In this document: piece after piece, positions 1-7,369 of the stretch | Layout: the number at the start of each line of letters is the position of its first letter | Position numbering within the stretch: the stretch's first letter is position 1 | Source: JALOOE01 sp964423545 | GTDB taxonomy: Bacteria; Chloroflexota; Anaerolineae; CG2-30-64-16 | Direction: 5' to 3' | DNA length: 23,448 nt | Assembly: GCA_964423545.1 (NCBI GenBank) | Contig: CAYRFV010000051.1 | Coordinates: 1 to 23,448 of the forward strand | Translations under genes and position numbers: made by a program | The notes under the pieces: model-generated | Databases searched by the model: none | What the model saw: only the letters and a program-made list of their open reading frames with translations | Told to the model about the DNA's origin: nothing

Positions 1-1118
1 AGGGTTCGATCCGCGCCGGGGAACTTCTCGAAGTTCCAGCGCGGGATTTTGACGACGCAGTAGTCGATGGACGGCTCGAACGATGCCGGGGTGACGCGCG
101 TGATATCGTTGCGAAGCTCATCCAGGGTGTAGCCGACGGCCAGCAGCGCGGCGATCTTGGCGATGGGAAAGCCGGTTGCCTTTGAGGCCAGCGCGGAAGA
201 GCGGCTGACGCGCGGGTTCATCTCGATGACCAGCGTCTCACCTGTGCGCGGGCTGACGGCGAACTGCACGTTCGAACCGCCCGTCTCAACGCCGACGGTG
301 CGCATGACGATGCGGGCCATATCGCGCAGCCGCTGATACTCGCGATCGGTCAGCGTCTGTGCCGGTGCGACGGTGATGCTGTCACCGGTGTGGACTCCCA
401 TTGGGTCGATGTTCTCGATGGAGCAGACGACCACGAAATTGTCCGCCCGATCGCGCATGACCTCCAGCTCGAACTCTTTCCAGCCGAGCACCGATTGTTC
501 GATCAGCACCTCGTGCACCGGGGACTCAGTGAGGCCGCGGGCAACGATGCGCTTCAGGTCATCGGAGTGGTGCGCAATGCCGCCGCCCGACCCCCCGAGC
601 GTAAACGATGGCCGGATCAGACAGGGGAAGTCGACGTGCGCCGCGATGGCCTCCGCCTCCGAAACCGTGCGCGCCAGCCCGGAGGTGGGAACCGCCAGCC
701 CGGCGGCGACGACCGCCTCTTTGAATTTCAGGCGATCTTCGGCCAGATCGATCGCGCGGGTCTGCGCGCCGATGAGCTGGACTCCGCAGCGGTCGAGGAT
801 GCCCGCGCGTGCCAGCTCCATCGCCAGGTTCAACCCGGTCTGCCCGCCGACGGTGGGCAGCAGGGCGTCGGGGCGCTCGGCCGCAATGATCTTTTCACAG
901 AGCGCCGTCGTCAGCGGCTCAATGTAGGTCGCATCGGCGAACTCCGGATCGGTCATGATCGTCGCCGGGTTCGAGTTGACCAGCACCACGCGGTAGCCTT
1001 CGCGTCGCAGTGCCTTGCAGGCCTGCACGCCGGAGTAATCGAATTCGCCCCCCTGGCCGATGACGATCGGGCCGGAGCCGAGAACCAGGATCGTGCGAAG
1101 GTCAGTGCGTTTGGGCAT
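1..1118 (-). CDS. carB: Carbamoyl-phosphate synthase large subunit, N-terminal part (runs off left edge)
   Basis: Large subunit of carbamoyl-phosphate synthase, which uses ammonia from CarA plus bicarbonate and two ATP to make carbamoyl phosphate for pyrimidine and arginine synthesis in the cytoplasm. I translated the minus strand from the ATG at 1118. It stays open to base 1, giving about 372 of the usual ~1070 residues. It opens MPKRTDLRTILVLGSGP, followed by the glycine-rich IGQGGEFDYSG segment and VNSNPATIMTDPE, all hallmarks of the first ATP-grasp half. PTVGGQTGLN, FTLGGSGGGIA, VGVETGGSNVQFA and EMNPRVSRSSALASKATG follow in the expected order. carA lies 96 nt upstream on the same strand, so the two are probably co-transcribed. 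The ribosome binding site is weak. Identity is certain; only the C-terminal two thirds is missing because of the window edge. Confidence 0.97.
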   Translation of the reverse strand, partial: MPKRTDLRTILVLGSGPIVIGQGGEFDYSGVQACKALRREGYRVVLVNSNPATIMTDPEFADATYIEPLTTALCEKIIAAERPDALLPTVGGQTGLNLAMELARAGILDRCGVQLIGAQTRAIDLAEDRLKFKEAVVAAGLAVPTSGLARTVSEAEAIAAHVDFPCLIRPSFTLGGSGGGIAHHSDDLKRIVARGLTESPVHEVLIEQSVLGWKEFELEVMRDRADNFVVVCSIENIDPMGVHTGDSITVAPAQTLTDREYQRLRDMARIVMRTVGVETGGSNVQFAVSPRTGETLVIEMNPRVSRSSALASKATGFPIAKIAALLAVGYTLDELRNDITRVTPASFEPSIDYCVVKIPRWNFEKFPGADRT

Positions 1119-1214
1119 GGGTGTCTATCCGGCTGCCGCCAAGGGGCAAGAGCGCCAGAGGCGTCGGAGACGGCGTCTGCGCCCGCTGTGTCCCGGCGCC
1201 GTCCTGGTGAATCA

Positions 1215-2321
1215 TCACGGTAGCATCATGGAGACGAACTCGTCGAACAGCTCCACGGCGTCATGCGGGCCAGGAGCCGCTTCCGGGTGAAACTGCACCG
1301 AGAAGGCGCGCTGGCCCGTGGCGACCAGCCCCTCGATGCAACCATCGTTCAGATTCACGTGCGTAATCTCGACCTCAGGCGGCAGACTTGCGTCGCGTAC
1401 CGCGAAACCGTGGTTGTGGCTGGAGATGGCGATGTTGCCCATCGGCTCGTATCGAACTGGCTGGTTTCCGCCGCGGTGGCCGAACTTGAGCTTGTACGTC
1501 TGGCCGCCGAGCGCCAACGCCAGTATCTGGTGACCCAGGCAGATTCCGAAAACGGGCACGCGGCCAAGCAGCGCGCGCGTGGCGTCGATGGCATAGGTGA
1601 CAGCAGCCGGATCACCCGGCCCGTTGGACAGAAAAACACCATCAGGGCGCAGGGCGAGCGCTTCAGCCGCTGTGGTCTGCGCGGGCACGACGGTGACGCG
1701 GCAGTTGCGCCGCGCCAAAAGGCGGAGGATGTTGCGCTTGATGCCAAAATCGTAGGCGACAACGTGCAGGACGCGATGATCGGTGGCTGAATCCGGGGAT
1801 GGCGCCACCTCGTAAGGGGTCCGACACGTGACTTTGCACGCCAGGTCGAGGCCGTTCATGTCAGGCGCGGCGCGTGCCAGCGCGACCAGGCGCTCCCCAT
1901 CCGTGTCCACGGATGAAAGGACGGCATTCATCGCGCCGGCAGTGCGGATGTGACGCACCAGCGCACGGGTGTCCGCATCGGTCATCGCTACGACGCCCCG
2001 CGCCTGCAAATAGGCATCCAGCGTTGCACTGGAACGCCAGTTGCTTGCCAGCGGGCTTGCCGAGCGGACTACGAAGCCAGCCACCCAGGTGCGATCGGAC
2101 TCATCGTCCTCATCGTTCACCCCGTAGTTGCCGATGTGCGGCTGGGTCATCACCGTGATCTGGCCGTGATATGATGGATCGGTGAGCACCTCCTGGTAGC
2201 CGGTCATGCAGGTGTTGAAGACAAGCTCACCGCTGTGCTCGCCGATGGCGCCGAACGCCTGTCCGGGCCAAAGCGTGCCATCGGCGAGCGCCAGGAGTGC
2301 AGTGGGTCGTGAAGTATGCAT
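1215..2321 (-). CDS. carA: Carbamoyl-phosphate synthase small (glutaminase) subunit
   Basis: Glutaminase subunit that hydrolyses glutamine and channels ammonia to CarB. The protein is 368 aa, normal for the family. The N-terminal CarA domain contains ELVFNTCMTGYQEVLTDPSY (31-50) and PHIGNYGVN (61-69). The class I glutamine amidotransferase domain begins near residue 185 and holds LSNGPGDP (231-238), the nucleophile Cys261 in GICLGHQ, and the His345/Glu347 pair in QFHPE, so the full triad is present. The start ATG at 2321 gives the expected N-terminus, but no clear Shine-Dalgarno sequence precedes it. A minus-strand extended -10 promoter (2359-2367) sits about 40 nt upstream. carB follows after 96 nt. 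I see no PyrR-type attenuator or other leader structure in the short 5' UTR. Confidence 0.97.
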   Translation of the reverse strand: MHTSRPTALLALADGTLWPGQAFGAIGEHSGELVFNTCMTGYQEVLTDPSYHGQITVMTQPHIGNYGVNDEDDESDRTWVAGFVVRSASPLASNWRSSATLDAYLQARGVVAMTDADTRALVRHIRTAGAMNAVLSSVDTDGERLVALARAAPDMNGLDLACKVTCRTPYEVAPSPDSATDHRVLHVVAYDFGIKRNILRLLARRNCRVTVVPAQTTAAEALALRPDGVFLSNGPGDPAAVTYAIDATRALLGRVPVFGICLGHQILALALGGQTYKLKFGHRGGNQPVRYEPMGNIAISSHNHGFAVRDASLPPEVEITHVNLNDGCIEGLVATGQRAFSVQFHPEAAPGPHDAVELFDEFVSMMLP

Positions 2322-2358
2322 TGCCAGACTCAGATTCGCAATGTTCCAACCGATTGCG

Positions 2359-2367
2359 ATTATACCA
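2359..2367 (-). promoter_or_regulatory. Extended -10 promoter for carAB
   Basis: On the minus strand the sequence reads TGG-TATAAT, a perfect -10 hexamer (2364-2359) with an upstream TG dinucleotide, which is the extended -10 form. The best -35 candidate, TTCGTA with an 18-nt spacer, is weak, as is common when the extended element is present. The predicted transcription start is about 30 nt upstream of the carA ATG, leaving a short leader with no obvious ribosome binding site. Confidence 0.65.
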
Positions 2368-2418
2368 TGCGCGAGGAACTCCTACGAATGCGACGCGTTC
2401 GCAACCAGCGCGTCGTCA

Positions 2419-2447
2419 TTGACAGTCCTGTCTGCCTGTGTTACACT
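2419..2447 (+). promoter_or_regulatory. Sigma-70 type promoter of the gcv operon
   Basis: A perfect -35 TTGACA (2419-2424) is followed after exactly 17 nt by TACACT (2442-2447), five of six matches to the -10 consensus. Transcription should begin near 2454, about 30 nt before the first riboswitch aptamer. It is divergent from the carAB promoter about 50 nt to the left. Confidence 0.8.
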
Positions 2448-2480
2448 CGCCCATGTATTCGACCGACCGCGTTTCGCTGG

Positions 2481-2744
2481 AGAATCAGCGCGAGAGAGCA
2501 TTCCGGCATTCGTGCATCAGCGTTTTGGTCGAGGCGCAGGCCAGGAATCGCCGAAGGGGCGCAATCTCTCAGGCAACCAAATCGCGCTGGGACAGCACTC
2601 TGGAGAGCTCCCTCTGTCCGACAGGACGGGGGACACCGACGGGGCAAGCCGCATCTTCCCACTGCTGGGCCGGGCGGTAATCTCTCAGGTCGCAGGACAG
2701 AGACGGGAACCGGGCCGTAGCCCGCGCTGCCCGTCTCTCTTTTT
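2481..2744 (+). ncRNA. Tandem glycine riboswitch with terminator expression platform
   Basis: Two consecutive glycine aptamers are visible. Aptamer 1 has P1 AGCGCG (2487-2492) pairing with CGCGCT (2583-2588), a GAGAG strand near 2494-2498, the core CGCCGAAGGGGC (2549-2560) and CTCTCAGG (2566-2573). Aptamer 2 has P1 CTCTG (2598-2602) pairing with CAGAG (2698-2702), GAGAG (2603-2607) pairing with CTCTC (2682-2686), a GTCC/GGAC hairpin (2616-2627), the core ACCGACGGGGCAAG, and the family's conserved GGACAG at 2695-2700. This is the RF00504 signature. The 3' strand of aptamer-2 P1 overlaps the foot of the terminator at 2699-2738. By inference, glycine binding should prevent terminator folding and switch on gcvH-gcvPA-gcvPB. 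The glycine cleavage context agrees with the known role of the family. Confidence 0.95.
2699..2744 (+). terminator. Intrinsic terminator of the glycine riboswitch
   Basis: AGAGACGGG (2699-2707) pairs perfectly with CCCGTCTCT (2730-2738). Inside it an inner stem CGGGC (2711-2715) / GCCCG (2720-2724) closes a CGTA loop. The hairpin runs directly into a U-tract (TCTTTTT). Its first four bases are shared with P1 of aptamer 2, so the two structures exclude each other. Confidence 0.9.
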
Positions 2745-2795
2745 GTCGGGGGCAGGGTTGCACGGATTCTATCAACCTAACTAACGGAGGAAACC

Positions 2796-3203
2796 ATGGG
2801 TTACCGCTATGACGCCAACGCCAGGTACGCTAAGTCGCACGAATGGGCTCGCATGGAGGGCAAGGTCGCTGTAGTCGGCGTGTCCGACTATGCCCAGCAT
2901 CTGCTTTCCGACGTTGTTTACGTCGATCTGCCCGAGGTCGGCGACCCGGTGACGAAGGGCGAGAGCCTGGGCACCGTGGAGTCGGTCAAGGCCGCCGAGG
3001 ACGCCTACAGCCCGATCAGCGGCGAAGTGATCGAAATCAACACCGACCTTGAAGATCATCCGGAGTGGGTGAACGAGGACCCCTACGGCAAGGCGTGGCT
3101 CATCAAGGTCAGGCCGAGCGACGCCAGCGAGATGGGCGACCTGATGGATGCTGCGGCCTATGAGGCGTTCGTCATTGAAGAAGAGGAGAAGGGCGGGCAC
3201 TGA
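2796..3203 (+). CDS. gcvH: Glycine cleavage system H protein
   Basis: Lipoyl carrier protein that shuttles the aminomethyl group between the P, T and L proteins of the glycine cleavage system. It has 135 aa, normal length. The lipoyl domain carries HEWARMEGKVAVVGVSDYAQ near the N-terminus and the lipoylation site VESVKAAEDAYSP, with Lys65 as the attachment residue. SGEVIEIN follows in the usual place, as does a DPYGKAWLIKV-type segment. The start ATG at 2796 is preceded by CGGAGG (2785-2790) at 5 nt. It is the first gene behind the glycine riboswitch, so it should be induced by glycine. gcvPA starts 97 nt downstream. Confidence 0.97.
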   Translation: MGYRYDANARYAKSHEWARMEGKVAVVGVSDYAQHLLSDVVYVDLPEVGDPVTKGESLGTVESVKAAEDAYSPISGEVIEINTDLEDHPEWVNEDPYGKAWLIKVRPSDASEMGDLMDAAAYEAFVIEEEEKGGH

Positions 3204-3284
3204 TTGCGGATCGGCGATCGCGACGTGTGCGCCAGTCCGATGCGCGGGCGCAACCAGCGATCCGTCCATTGGCAATCCGCAATC
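3202..3284 (+). repeat. 10-bp inverted repeat in the gcvH-gcvPA gap
   Basis: GATTGCGGAT (3202-3211) is the exact reverse complement of ATCCGCAATC (3275-3284), and each arm is followed by CGGCGAT. The arms frame almost the whole 97-nt gap between gcvH and gcvPA. They could form a long-looped hairpin affecting RNA stability, or they may be members of a dispersed intergenic repeat. There is no U-tract, so this is not a normal terminator. Confidence 0.5.
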
Positions 3285-3300
3285 GGCGATGGAGAGCACC

Positions 3301-4698
3301 ATGAATTATATCCCTAATACCGACGCCGATCGAGCGCTGATGCTGAAAGCCGTCGGCGCTGAATCGACGGCAGAGCTGTTTCAAGATGTGCCGGAACCGT
3401 ATCGCTTTCCCAAGCTGAACTTGCCGCCTCCCCTCTCTGAGATGGAGGTGTTGAAAGAACTCGCCGCCCTGGCCGACGAGAACGACGATTTGCAGCACCT
3501 GGCTTGTTTTCTGGGCGCCGGCGCGTATCACCACTTCGTGCCCAGTGTCGTCGATTTCATCCTGCATCGGTCTGAGTTCTTCACCGCGTATACCCCTTAC
3601 CAACCGGAGATCAGCCAGGGCACCCTCCAGGCGCATTACGAATACCAGTCGATGATCTGTGCACTGACCGGCATGGAGGTGAGCAACGTTTCGCATTACG
3701 ACGGCGCGACGGCGGTGGCCGAGGCGGTCATTATGGCGCTCCAGGTGGGCCGGGGCAAGCGCAGTAGAGTGATCCTCAGCCCGACCCTGCATCCACAGTA
3801 CCGCGAGGTGGTGCGCACCTACACCCAGGGCATGTCCCTGGAGATCGTTGGCGAGCAGGCGGCCCCTGGCAATCTGGACGGTTTGGCTGCCCTTGTCGAC
3901 AAGCAGACCGCGTGCATCATCGTCCAGAACCCCGACTTCTTGGGGAGGTTGTACACACCGGCCGAGATGCAGGCGCTCGCCGACAAGGCGCACGCGGCAG
4001 GTGCACAGTTCGTCGTCTCCGTCGATCCTATCAGCCTGGGGCTGTTCGTGCCGCCGGGCCAGTACGGCGCCGATGTCGTCACCGGCGAGGGGCAACCGAT
4101 GGGCAACGGTATCAGCTTCGGTGGGCCGTACCTGGGCTTCTTTGCGATGCGAGCGGCTGATGTGCGCCGTTCGGCGGGGCGTATCGTCGGACAGACCGTC
4201 GATGTGGATGGCAAGCGCGGCTTCGTGCTCACTCTCAGCACGCGCGAACAACACATCCGCCGCGAGAAGGCTTCCAGCAATATCTGCACCAATCAAGCGC
4301 TCAATGCACTTGCCGCAGCCATCTACATGGCCGCGATGGGAAAATACGGCCTGCGCAGCGTCGCTGAGCTGAGTTACCACAAGGCGCATCATGCTGCAAG
4401 CCTGATCGATAAAGTGAGGGGGTACGAGGTGGTGAGCCGCTGGCCCTTCTTCAAGGAGTTCGTGGTGCGTTGCCCGCTGCCAGTCTCATTCATCAATGAG
4501 ATCCTCCTCGATCGCTACGGCATGATCGGTGGGTACGACCTCGGCTGCGACTATCCCGACCTGCGCGACCACATGCTGGTGTGCGTCACCGAGTTGAACA
4601 GCCGGCCGCAGATCGAGATGCTGGCTGAGGCCTTGGGGGAGGTGACAAGCATGAATCCGGATCGCTTCGAGGGCGATGGGGAGGCGGCCTGTGATTGA
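3301..4698 (+). CDS. gcvPA: Glycine dehydrogenase (decarboxylating) subunit 1 (P-protein alpha)
   Basis: N-terminal half of the two-subunit glycine decarboxylase (P-protein), which decarboxylates glycine and loads the aminomethyl group on lipoyl-GcvH. From the ATG at 3301 it is 465 aa, the usual size. Recognisable family segments are MNYIPNTDADRALMLKAVG at the start, the FLGAGAYHHFVPSVV block, TPYQPEISQGTLQ, NVSHYDGATA, and the C-terminal half's GEGQPMGN, SFGGPYLGFFA and STREQHIRREKASSNICTNQ. This subunit does not carry the PLP lysine; GcvPB does. The start at 3301 is chosen because GGAGAG lies 4 nt upstream and the N-terminus is canonical; an in-frame ATG at 3289 would destroy that spacing. 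It overlaps gcvPB by 8 nt, which suggests translational coupling. Confidence 0.97.
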   Translation: MNYIPNTDADRALMLKAVGAESTAELFQDVPEPYRFPKLNLPPPLSEMEVLKELAALADENDDLQHLACFLGAGAYHHFVPSVVDFILHRSEFFTAYTPYQPEISQGTLQAHYEYQSMICALTGMEVSNVSHYDGATAVAEAVIMALQVGRGKRSRVILSPTLHPQYREVVRTYTQGMSLEIVGEQAAPGNLDGLAALVDKQTACIIVQNPDFLGRLYTPAEMQALADKAHAAGAQFVVSVDPISLGLFVPPGQYGADVVTGEGQPMGNGISFGGPYLGFFAMRAADVRRSAGRIVGQTVDVDGKRGFVLTLSTREQHIRREKASSNICTNQALNALAAAIYMAAMGKYGLRSVAELSYHKAHHAASLIDKVRGYEVVSRWPFFKEFVVRCPLPVSFINEILLDRYGMIGGYDLGCDYPDLRDHMLVCVTELNSRPQIEMLAEALGEVTSMNPDRFEGDGEAACD

Positions 4699-6151
4699 AC
4701 CCCTGATCTACGATATCTGCCAGGAGGGTCGCCGTGCGGTCAGCCTGCCTGCTTGCGACGTGCCGGAGGCGCCTCTGCCGGCAGGCTGCGTGCGCGAAAC
4801 GCTGCCCTTGCCCGAGGTTTCCGAGATCGACCTGGTGCGCCACTATGTGCGCCTCTCGCAGATGAACCACGGCATCGATACCGGCTTCTACCCGCTCGGC
4901 TCCTGCACGATGAAGTACAACCCGAAGGTGAATGAGGCGGCAGCGCGCATCCCAGGCTTCGCACTGCTGCACCCGCTCCAACCGGTTTCGAGTGTGCAGG
5001 GCGCGATGGGCTTGATGTTCGAGCTCCAGGCGATGCTGGCCGAGATCGCCGGCTTCGCCGCCGTGACGCTCCAGCCCGCAGCCGGCGCCCACGGCGAATT
5101 GACCGGTGTGCTCATCATGCGGAAGTATCTTTACGATCGAGGCGAGTGTGCGCGTGACACGATTCTCGTGCCCGATTCGGCGCACGGCACCAACCCGGCC
5201 ACAACGAGCATGTCGGGCCTGAAGGTGGTGGAAGCGCCTTCGGACCGACGCGGCAACGTCGATCTCGACGCGCTGCGCGGCCTGATCGCCCAGCATGGCC
5301 CGAAGCTCATCGGCCTGATGCTGACCAATCCCAACACCCTGGGCCTGTTTGACGAAAACGTACTGGAGGTCGTGCGGCTTGTGCATGAGGCGGGCGGGCT
5401 GGTCTACGGCGATGGCGCCAACTTCAATGCGATTCTGGGCATTGCCAGGCCAGGCGATCTCGGCTTCGACGTGATGCACTACAATCTGCACAAGACCTTC
5501 TCGACGCCGCACGGCGGTGGCGGGCCAGGTTCCGGCGCGGTCGGCGTGTGCGCCAGGCTGGCGGACTACCTGCCCGGCCCCATTGTGGCGCGCAGCGAGC
5601 AGGATGGTCTGTTGCACTGGCGCATGCCGCCCAAGTCGATCGGCCGGGTGAAGTCGTTCTTCGGCAATTTCGGCATCCTGGTGCGCGCCTACACCTATAT
5701 CCGCATGCACGGCGCCGAAGGGCTGCGCCAGGTGAGCGAGAACGCCGTGCTGAATGCCAACTATCTCCAGGCCCGGCTGCGCGCAACCTATCCCATCCCG
5801 CACGGCGACCGGATCTGTATGCACGAGTTTGTCGCTCAGGGCATCCTGCGGGACGCGCCGGGCATCCGCACCATGGATATCGCCAAGCGGCTGATGGACT
5901 TCGGCTTCCACCCGCCGACGGTCTACTTTCCGCTCATCGTGCCCGAAGCGTTGATGATCGAGCCGACCGAGACGGAGAGCCGGCAAACCCTCGACGCGTT
6001 CGCCGACGCGCTGATCGCGATTGCCGGCGAGGCGCGCCATGACCCAGAACTGCTGCACGCGGCGCCGCACAATGCGCCCGTGCGCCGGCTGGACGAGGTG
6101 AAGGCGGCGAAGGACCTGGTGCTGTGCTATGCGCCGGGGTGCGCAGGGTAG
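4691..6151 (+). CDS. gcvPB: Glycine dehydrogenase (decarboxylating) subunit 2 (P-protein beta, PLP-binding)
   Basis: PLP-dependent half of split glycine decarboxylase. From the GTG at 4691 it is 486 aa. I prefer this GTG to the ATG at 4676 because GGGGAGG (4678-4684) sits 6 nt upstream and the N-terminus then reads (M)IEPLIYD, typical of the family. The PLP-binding lysine is Lys268 in MHYNLHKTFSTPHGGGGPG. Other landmarks are HGIDTGFYPLGSCTMKYNPK, QPAAGAHGELTG, DSAHGTNPATTSM and the C-terminal DFGFHPPTVYFPLIVPEALM-type block. The start overlaps the last codons of gcvPA. It closes the riboswitch operon as seen here. gcvT, lpd and lipoylation genes are absent from the window and must lie elsewhere if the system works. 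Confidence 0.97.
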   Translation: MIEPLIYDICQEGRRAVSLPACDVPEAPLPAGCVRETLPLPEVSEIDLVRHYVRLSQMNHGIDTGFYPLGSCTMKYNPKVNEAAARIPGFALLHPLQPVSSVQGAMGLMFELQAMLAEIAGFAAVTLQPAAGAHGELTGVLIMRKYLYDRGECARDTILVPDSAHGTNPATTSMSGLKVVEAPSDRRGNVDLDALRGLIAQHGPKLIGLMLTNPNTLGLFDENVLEVVRLVHEAGGLVYGDGANFNAILGIARPGDLGFDVMHYNLHKTFSTPHGGGGPGSGAVGVCARLADYLPGPIVARSEQDGLLHWRMPPKSIGRVKSFFGNFGILVRAYTYIRMHGAEGLRQVSENAVLNANYLQARLRATYPIPHGDRICMHEFVAQGILRDAPGIRTMDIAKRLMDFGFHPPTVYFPLIVPEALMIEPTETESRQTLDAFADALIAIAGEARHDPELLHAAPHNAPVRRLDEVKAAKDLVLCYAPGCAG

Positions 6152-6160
6152 GGTTACAGG

Positions 6161-6201
6161 GGGTGCACGGCCACGTATCTTCCTCCATCGGTCGTGCGCC
6201 C
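6161..6201 (+). other. Imperfect hairpin after gcvPB
   Basis: GGGTGCACGGCC (6161-6172) and GGTCGTGCGCCC (6190-6201) can pair with two mismatches around a 17-nt loop, ten bases after the gcvPB stop. No U-tract follows, so it may protect the 3' end or be incidental rather than an intrinsic terminator. The rest of the 122-nt gap to the next gene shows nothing I can name. Confidence 0.3.
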
Positions 6202-6273
6202 TGGCCGAGCAAGCCGGAGCAGGCCGGCTGAGCGAGCCGAACATCGATCAGCGAAGGCAGCAGACGGAAGAAG

Positions 6274-6879
6274 ATGAGAGACGATTGGGAGACCCGGCTG
6301 GCGCGTTGGGCGAGCTGGGCGATCATCGCAGGCGGCCTGCTCATGGCTGTGCTCTGGATGGTGTTTACCACCGCGCACGGCCCCACGTCGTACAGCGAGG
6401 ATCGGGTCGTGTTGGGCCGCACGATGCACTTCTGGGGCAGTCTGCTGGGTGTCACACCGAATCTGCTGCTCAGTCTGGGTCTGATCCTGCTCTACACGCG
6501 CCTGGCGCATAGCGCTGGCCGACTGGCCCGGTGGGGCTACGCCTTCACGCTGATCGGTCTGCTCGTTCCCGCGGCCATTGATCTGACCATCGGCGCCCTG
6601 GGACCTCCCTTCTTCTCTCCCCTCCTGGCGGCAGGCTTGATGATGCTGGCCCTGGGGAGCGTGCGGAACCCACGGGCGCCGGATGAGAGCTACTACCCGC
6701 TGATGCTTCTCGGCATCCTCCAGATCATTGCCTTTGGCTGGGTGCTGGTTCCACTCGATCTGACGGATCAGGTGGGCGGGTACAGGCTGTACGGCATCGT
6801 CGCGCAACTGCTGTCCGGAGCCGCCTGGATCGCCCTGGGCATCAGCTACCGCAAGGTACCGACATCCGTCCGGTCATGA
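6274..6879 (+). CDS. Six-TM integral membrane protein of unknown function
   Basis: A 201-aa protein that I do not recognise as a named family. It has about six hydrophobic segments, near residues 13-33, 55-75, 88-108, 112-128, 141-160 and 173-190, separated by short loops with Arg-rich turns (for example TRLAHSAGRLARW near 75-87). This fits a small polytopic inner-membrane protein with no long soluble domain. The start ATG at 6274 has a GGAAG-like site just upstream. It follows gcvPB by 122 nt and precedes the DUF3788 gene by 31 nt on the same strand, so it may be transcribed with either. No catalytic motif is visible and no function can be assigned. Confidence 0.8.
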   Translation: MRDDWETRLARWASWAIIAGGLLMAVLWMVFTTAHGPTSYSEDRVVLGRTMHFWGSLLGVTPNLLLSLGLILLYTRLAHSAGRLARWGYAFTLIGLLVPAAIDLTIGALGPPFFSPLLAAGLMMLALGSVRNPRAPDESYYPLMLLGILQIIAFGWVLVPLDLTDQVGGYRLYGIVAQLLSGAAWIALGISYRKVPTSVRS

Positions 6880-6910
6880 CCTACGCAAGTGACAGGGAGG
6901 GGGTGTTCTC

Positions 6911-7369
6911 ATGAGCTACGGTGCGTTTACGGACAAGAAGCACCAGCCGACAGAGGCGGAGATCCAGGCGGCCCTCGGGACGCAACTGCCAGCCTGGCAG
7001 GATCTCGTCCGATTCATCCGTGAGCGCTATCCTGTCGACGAGGACTTCAGATTCCTGTACGGCAAGCAGTACGGGTGGGCGCTGCGCTTTCGCATCCGCA
7101 GCAACCTTCTTACCTCGCTCTATCCGGCCGTCGAGGGCTTTACCGTTCAGGTCAACCTCTCCCCTGTCGCCGTTGAGCAGGCGCAGAACATGCAGCTCGG
7201 CGGCAATGTGCAGGGTGCTATCGCCAGGGCCACTCCCTATCCGGAGGGGCGCTGGGTGTTCATCCCCGTCGGGCCGGCGGACGACATGGCGGATATCCGG
7301 CGGTTGCTGGCGCTGCGCTCCCAAACAAAGGGTCTGCTGGATCGAAATGCTGCGATGGAGGCGCCATGA
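6911..7369 (+). CDS. DUF3788 family protein
   Basis: A 152-aa soluble protein matching the DUF3788 pattern: an N-terminal FTDKKHQPTEAEIQAALG block, a central aromatic-rich stretch around GKQYGWALRFRIRS, and a C-terminal RWVFIPVGPADDMADIRRLL segment. Proteins of this family are small, cytoplasmic and of unknown function. No membrane segment or signal peptide is seen. A purine-rich GGGAGGGGG lies upstream of the ATG at 6911. Its stop overlaps the start of the DUF1801 gene in an ATGA arrangement, so the two are probably translated together. The family call rests on recalled motifs and not on a search. Confidence 0.8.
   Translation: MSYGAFTDKKHQPTEAEIQAALGTQLPAWQDLVRFIRERYPVDEDFRFLYGKQYGWALRFRIRSNLLTSLYPAVEGFTVQVNLSPVAVEQAQNMQLGGNVQGAIARATPYPEGRWVFIPVGPADDMADIRRLLALRSQTKGLLDRNAAMEAP

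Noticed and set aside
3172..4392. 406-aa minus-strand open frame opposite gcvPA
   Set aside because: gcvPA is unambiguous on the plus strand; the antisense frame has low-complexity composition and no motif.
4586..6244. 552-aa minus-strand open frame opposite gcvPB
   Set aside because: It is the antisense shadow of a clearly conserved gcvPB in GC-rich DNA; its sequence is rich in Arg, His and Gln with no family motif.
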